Source: Panicum virgatum
Taxonomy: Eukaryota; Streptophyta; Magnoliopsida; Poales; Poaceae
NCBI RefSeq assembly: GCF_016808335.1
Contig: NC_053142.1
Location: 1 to 64,000 of the forward strand
Length of the DNA stretch: 64,000 bases
Direction: 5' to 3'
Both the position numbers and the translations under genes were made by a program. Every line of letters begins with the position of its first letter. Positions within the stretch are counted from its first letter, which is position 1. Below, in pieces: positions 58,968-64,000 of the stretch. The notes beneath the pieces are model-generated. The model searched no databases, was not told where the DNA came from, and worked only from the letters and a program-made list of their open reading frames with translations.

Positions 58968-59345
58968 CACTACTAGAAAACGGGCCAAAGATCCTGGGCA
59001 AAGGTACCAGCTGCTTTTGCAACCGGTACTGATGCAGCTAGTACCTTTGGCCAGCGGTGATCAAAGGTAAGGGGTTTGGTACAGGGTTAAAGAATTACCT
59101 GGTACCAAAACCCTAGTATAGGCACCGGTTAGTGCCACCAACCGGTACCAAAAGAACAAGGAGGAATAGGTACTAGTTGGTGGCACCAACCGGTGCCAAA
59201 GGGCGGACAATGGCACCGGGTTTTGCCATGACGCGGTGCCGCCACGTGCCCACTACAAAGGCAATGGTTGGTAACTTCAACCGGTGACTATGCCTATTGT
59301 TTGGCACCGGTTGTTGAGCACCAACCGGTGCCTTTGAGCTACGCC

Positions 59346-59352
59346 TATAAAT
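59346..59352 (+). promoter_or_regulatory. TATA box of CACTA-3 transposase gene
   Basis: CCTATAAATACCCC, identical in setting to CACTA-1 (10921-10927 on the minus strand). Confidence 0.6.
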
Positions 59353-59994
59353 ACCCCAACCCCTCCCTCCTCCAAGCTGTCGTGAACTCACTGTTCATGG
59401 CAGCTGAGTGAGGGGAGGGGAGGCGATTTTTTGTTTTTTTTTCAAAAAATGTTAGTTATTTTACTCCATAACTTAGCAATTGGTTTTTAGAAGCAGTTAT
59501 CACTTAATTTAGTTTATACATGTGATAATTATTTTTAGTTGTAGCATTTTATTGTAGTTATATGCGTTATCAATTTATTTGATATGTGAATACTATCAAA
59601 TTATTGTATTTATATGTTTTATCAATTTATTTAATAAGTGAATAGTATCTATTTATTATAGTTATATGCATTATCAATTATATATTTGAATTCAAATTTT
59701 GTATGGAAATATTATCAATTACATATGCAAGGGTGCTTTATTTAGTTCCCTTCAAAATTCCAAAATTTTACAAGATTCCACATTCGAGATGCATGCTGCA
59801 CCAATTTGAGACCTGCAGCTCAGCTAGGCCAGAAGGCCACATGCGCCGTTTCTTGTACAAAAATATAAAGTTCCATATAGAGAAACAAAGTTTTTACACA
59901 GTCATGCAGTCAGAAGGCCATATGCATCGTTATAATTTTGTAGTTCAGTTTTATTAATAGCGTATTCAATATTAGTTATAAATTGGTAGTATGA

Positions 59995-62900
59995 ATGAAC
60001 TATTTGTACACTACAATGATGTATATAAATGTATTGTGGACCCAGATGAGTCGGCAATGGACGTACATGGCCGACCGGCGTTCAAAGGAGTTCGTTGATG
60101 GCGTGCATGAATTCGTAGAAGCAGCCGAGAAACACAAGTATGGCGGTTTCATTCGTTGTCCATGCAAATTCTGTAAGAATGAGAAAGATTACTTATCATC
60201 AAGAACCAACCATAATCACTTGTTCAATAGTGGTTTCATGCCGAACTAATACGTTTGGACCAAGCATGGCGAAAGAGGAATTATGCTGGATAATAATGTA
60301 GAAGAAGAGGACAGGATTCCTGACTTTGCAGCCAATTATAATGCCTTTTTCAATGACATTGCAATGGGTGAGCCTGAAGAAGATACTAAACGATATGTTG
60401 TAGAACATGATCTTGGTCAGATGCTGCGCAAAGCTGAGGAAGGTTGCGAAACAGAAAAGGAATCGAGAGATCTGAAGCGTATGTTGGAGGACTACAGAAC
60501 ATTGTTGTACCCTGATTGCAAACAAGACCAAAAGAAGTTGGGTACAACATTGGAATTGTTGCAATGGAAGGCATCAAATGGTTTGTCTGACAAGGGATTC
60601 GAGGAGTTGCTGAAACTTATAAAAAACTTACTCCCTGAGGGTAACACCTTGCCGGCGACAACATACGAGGCAAAAAAAGTTGTTTGCCCTTTAGGATTAG
60701 AGGCACAGAAGATACATGCTTGTCCTAATGACTGCATCCTATATCGAGGTGAGTATGAAAATTTGGATTCATGCCCTGTATGCAACGCGTGCCGGTATAA
60801 GATCCCTTAAGATGATCTAGGCGACGTTGAGGGGATGCGTGTCAAGAAGAGGGTGCCTGCCAAGGTGATGTGGTATTTCCCTCTAATACCATGTCTGAAA
60901 CATTTATTCATGAACAAAACGAATGCTAAATTGATGCGATGGCACAAAGAAGAACGTAAGCAAGACAATATGTTGAGACACCCCGCTGATGGGTTGCAGT
61001 GGAGAAAAGTGGACAGAACATTCCCAACATTTGCAAATGATGCGATGAATATACGGTTCGGCTTAAGTATGGATGGCATGAATCCTTTCGGTGAGCAGAG
61101 CAGTGGCCATAGTACCTGGCTTGTGACACTCTGTATATACAACCTTCCTCCCTGGTTGTGTATGAAGCGGAAATTCACTATGATGCCGGTGCTTATCCCC
61201 GGCCCGAAGCAACCCGATAACGATATAGATGTGTATCTGAAACCACTGATTGAGGATCTTCTATTGTTGTGGAAAGAGGAGGGTGTTCGTATGTGGGATG
61301 CACACACAGAGGATCATTTTAACCTTCGTGCATTACTTTTTGTAACCACCAACGATTGGCCAGCCCTAAGTAACCTCTCCGGACAATCCAATAAGGGTTA
61401 TAGGGCATGCACCCATTGTTTAGAAGAAACCGACAGCACGTACCTCAAGCACTGTAGGAAAATCATGTATATGGGTCATCGTCGATTTCTTCCGATCATG
61501 CACCCATTAAGGAGGAGGCATGCTCACTACGATGGAAAGGCGGATCATCGTACCAAGCCTAGGCACCGTTGTGGGAAAATGGTGTTTGAAATGGTCAAAG
61601 ATATTAAAATAGTATTTGGAAAAGGACCCGGCAGCAGATCAGTGCAAAGTGATGATGGGCGTGCACCTAAGTGGAAGAAGAAGAGTATTTTTTGGGAGTT
61701 ACATTATTGGGAAGTCTTAGACGTCCACCACGCGATTGATGTGATGCAGCTAACAAAAAATCTTTGTGTGAACCTTCTAGGCTTCCTTGGTGTCTACGGT
61801 AAGCCAAAGGATACATTGGAAGCGCGGCAAGATCTTCAATGTATGAAACAACGGGCCGCCCTACATCCAGAAAAAAGGGATAAAGGACGTCATTATCTAG
61901 GTCCTGCGTGCTACACTCTTAGTAAGGAAGAGAAGCAAAGTATGTTCGGCTGTTTGAACAGTATCAAGGTCCCATCAGGCTACTCTTCGAATATAAAGAG
62001 GCTACTGAACTTGAAAGAGAAGAAATTCGCACATATAAAGTCCCATGACTGTCACGTGTTGATGACGCAATTGATTCTAGTTGCACTTAGAGGTATTCTA
62101 CCAGCTAATGTTCGAGCAACAATCATAAAACTATGCACCTTTCTCAACACAATTTCTCAGAAGGCAATCGATCCATCGAGTTTAAGCAGGCTACAAGAGG
62201 ATGTTGTCCAAAGTTTAGTCAGTCTTGAAATGATATTTCCTCCATCATTTTTCAATATTATGACGCATCTTCTAGTTCACCTGGTCAAAGAGATTGGTAT
62301 TCTCGGTCTTGTTTTCCTTCATAATATGTTCCCTTTTGAACGATACTTTGCAGTCCTAAAGAAATACATTCATAATCGGGCTCGTCCAGAAGGAAGCATT
62401 GCGAAGGGTTACGTCACAGAGGAGGTCATTGAGTTTTGTGTTGACTATGTGGAAGAACTCTGCCCAATTGGGATTCCAGTATCACGTCATGAGGGGCGGC
62501 TGATTGGAAAGGGTACACTTGGAAGAAAATCAGTAAATACCACAGATCATGCCACATTGAGCAAAACACATCTCACAGTTCTGCAACAAGCAGCCTTGGT
62601 GGCTCCATACATGGAGGAGCACATGCAAATTGTGCGAAGCATATACCCTTTGAAGTCTGAGACATGGATTACAAAACATCATAACGATACATTCGCCAGC
62701 TGGTTGCAGAAGGAAGTCATGGCCAACGATCAAATTCATGAGCAGCTAGCTTGGCTGGCCAGGGGTCCGGCAAATTCAATCTTGATGTACCAAGGATATG
62801 AAATTAATGGTTACACATTTTATAAAAGAGCCCAAGATAACAAGAGCACCAATCAAAATAGTGGTGTCCGTATAGATGCCACCGACTCTAGTGGCCAAAC

Positions 62901-63372
62901 GAACTCATATTTTGGTTACATTGAAGAGATCTGGGAACTCGACTATGTGCCATTGAAGATACCTCTATTTCGTTGTCAATGGGTTAAACTCACAAGAAAA
63001 GGTGTCGATATCGACGAGTACGGAATGACAACGGTAGACCTCAAAGAGCTTGGCTATCGAGACGAACCATTCGTCCTAGCTAAAGATGTCACTCAAGTTT
63101 TCTATGTGCAGGACATGTCTAGCAAACCGAGAAAGGACAAGTCCAGGAATAAATCAAGTTTTGTAGGTGCCGGAGATGAGCCAAAGCGCCATATTATTCT
63201 GGCAGGAAAAAGAAAAATTATGGGAGTCGACGATGTCACAGATGAAGAAGAATACAATAAGGTTGAAGATATGACTCCGTTCTCAGTGGAGGTTGACACA
63301 AGTATTCTTTTAGCTGAAGAGGTGGCTCCGTACGCACGTCATGATCATAATGAAGGGACGATTGTAAAGTGA
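59995..63372 (+). pseudogene. CACTA-3 TNP2-type transposase
   Basis: A single frame of 1126 codons with only two internal stops (60247-60249 and 60808-60810). Domain order as in CACTA-1: Transpos_assoc with CPCKFC; Transposase_21 with LSMDGMNPFGEQSSGHSTW and TNDWPALSNLSGQSNKGYRA; a DUF4218-like and a DUF4216-like segment. From 60835 to 63372 (845 residues) it is uninterrupted, so all of Transposase_21 is open. Both stop positions are sense codons in CACTA-1, and conversely. The frame ends at a TGA where CACTA-1 has CGA and reads on. The start at 59995 is the first ATG; MSRQW at 60046 is an alternative. Confidence 0.9.
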
Positions 63373-63439
63373 ACCATCGTTAATATTCCCTTAGTTGAAT
63401 GATTATGTCTTGTAATATTTTCTATGAACATTATCAGAT

Positions 63440-63830
63440 TTCTTATGCAATGAATTGATTTATTGGGCAATTAAATGATTTATTATGCAATTATTTGATT
63501 TATTATGATTTATTATGCAATTAAAATGATTAGTTATGCACCTAAATGATTTATCATGTAGTAATTAGAATTATTGTGCATTTAAATGATTTATTATGAA
63601 ATTATTTGATTTATTATGCTATTAAAATAATTAGTTATGCACCTAAATGATTTATTATGTAGTAATTAAAATTATTGTACATTTAAATGATTTATTATGC
63701 AATTATTTGATTTATTATGATTTATTATGCAATAAAAATAATTAGTTATGCACCTAAATGATTTATTATGTGGTAATTAAAATTATTGTGCATTTAAATG
63801 ATTTATTATGCAATTATTTGATTTGATTTT
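63440..63830. repeat. AT-rich minisatellite downstream of CACTA-3 transposase
   Basis: Repeats of AAATGATTTATTATGCAATTA, often with TTAGTTATGCACC, with a higher-order period of about 120 bp. Confidence 0.8.
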
Positions 63831-63930
63831 TTGCTAGAGAAATTACTCTGCAAAAGTTATGTTAGAGAAATTGTACTAAAAGTTATCATAATAAGGTTTA
63901 CAAAAATTTATGCATGACCTATGTGTATCG

Positions 63931-64000
63931 TCCATGTGTATGTTTTGAAGACAGTGAATATCGAGAAAAGTGAGGATTATAAGTCATCATAGTAGATTGT
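63931..64000. repeat. Inverted copy of the AT-rich array end
   Basis: The complement matches 57963-58030 with about three differences over some 68-70 bases, including ATCCTCACTTTTCTCGATAT and ACACATGGA. It runs off the window end. Confidence 0.9.

Larger units (their letters stand above)
58968..63840 (+). mobile_element. CACTA-3: second copy of the CACTA-1 family, plus orientation, right end not seen
   Basis: Starts CACTACTAGAAAACGGGCC (58968-58986), identical to the right terminus of CACTA-1. Next come a subterminal ACCGGT array (58990-59340), a TATA box, the transposase gene (59995-63372) and the AT-rich minisatellite (63440-63830), collinear with CACTA-1 in reverse. The second gene and the other TIR are absent before the inverted array copy at 63931. 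The element is either truncated there or continues beyond the window with an insertion. The left flank is TAG; no partner can be checked. Confidence 0.85.

Noticed and set aside
63440..63830. Regular short repeats that could suggest a CRISPR array
   Set aside because: Repeats are AT-rich and contiguous with no unique spacers or cas genes, and this is plant nuclear DNA inside a CACTA element.

Overview
The window is nuclear DNA of a grass, most likely a panicoid (sorghum, millet or maize relative). This rests on spliced plant genes, grass-type CACTA, Stowaway and LTR elements, a Sirevirus with CACCGGACCGTCCGGTG palindromes in its LTRs, and a xylanase-inhibitor-type GH18 gene remnant. I see no bacterial features, rRNA genes or CRISPR arrays. 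Most of the 64 kb is nested transposable elements. Only a few host genes show: an ankyrin-PGG gene that looks intact (23851-25987), a second ankyrin gene without its last exon (34839-36300), an orphan PGG fragment (58022-58290), a small cysteine-rich secreted-peptide gene with a damaged start (about 15853-16123), and a GH18/XIP-like gene split by a transposon.

Layout. 1-471 and 11314-11400 hold the two halves of the GH18/XIP-like gene (minus strand), separated by a 10.8 kb CACTA element, CACTA-1 (472-11313, target duplication GCA). CACTA-1 carries a TNP2-type transposase gene and a Transposase_24/Ulp1-protease gene, both with premature stops. A non-autonomous CACTA (11872-13884, TSD TAT) lies in the upstream region of the GH18 gene. 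13.9-18.8 kb holds LINE relics, the cysteine-rich gene and a MITE. 18.8-23.3 kb is a mosaic of decayed Ty1/copia pieces with a clean nested solo LTR (19642-20863, TSD GGATG). The intact ankyrin-PGG gene follows, then a 4.2 kb copia element on the minus strand (26621-30803, TSD AACTC) with unexplained coding sequence, AT-rich DNA, and the truncated ankyrin gene.

From 39.9 to 52.3 kb a minus-strand LINE (RNase H and zf-RVT parts) is split by a 10.9 kb Sirevirus-type copia element (40679-51608, TSD GTTTT). 52.5-58.0 kb is an AT-rich array of related units, first direct and then inverted. It is interrupted by a 4.8 kb TG...CA element with TSD ACATC (52955-57747), probably a solo LTR or a non-autonomous LTR element. 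The array abuts the orphan PGG fragment. A second copy of the CACTA-1 family (from 58968) follows in the opposite orientation. The window closes with an inverted copy of the array end (63931-64000), so the last 6 kb sits inside a large foldback structure.

How the parts relate. Both CACTA transposase genes are single-frame reading frames broken by a few stops at different places. All insertion orders given here come from target duplications and host-frame continuity read directly in the sequence. No element in the window has an undamaged complete coding region, so mobilisation would need factors from elsewhere.
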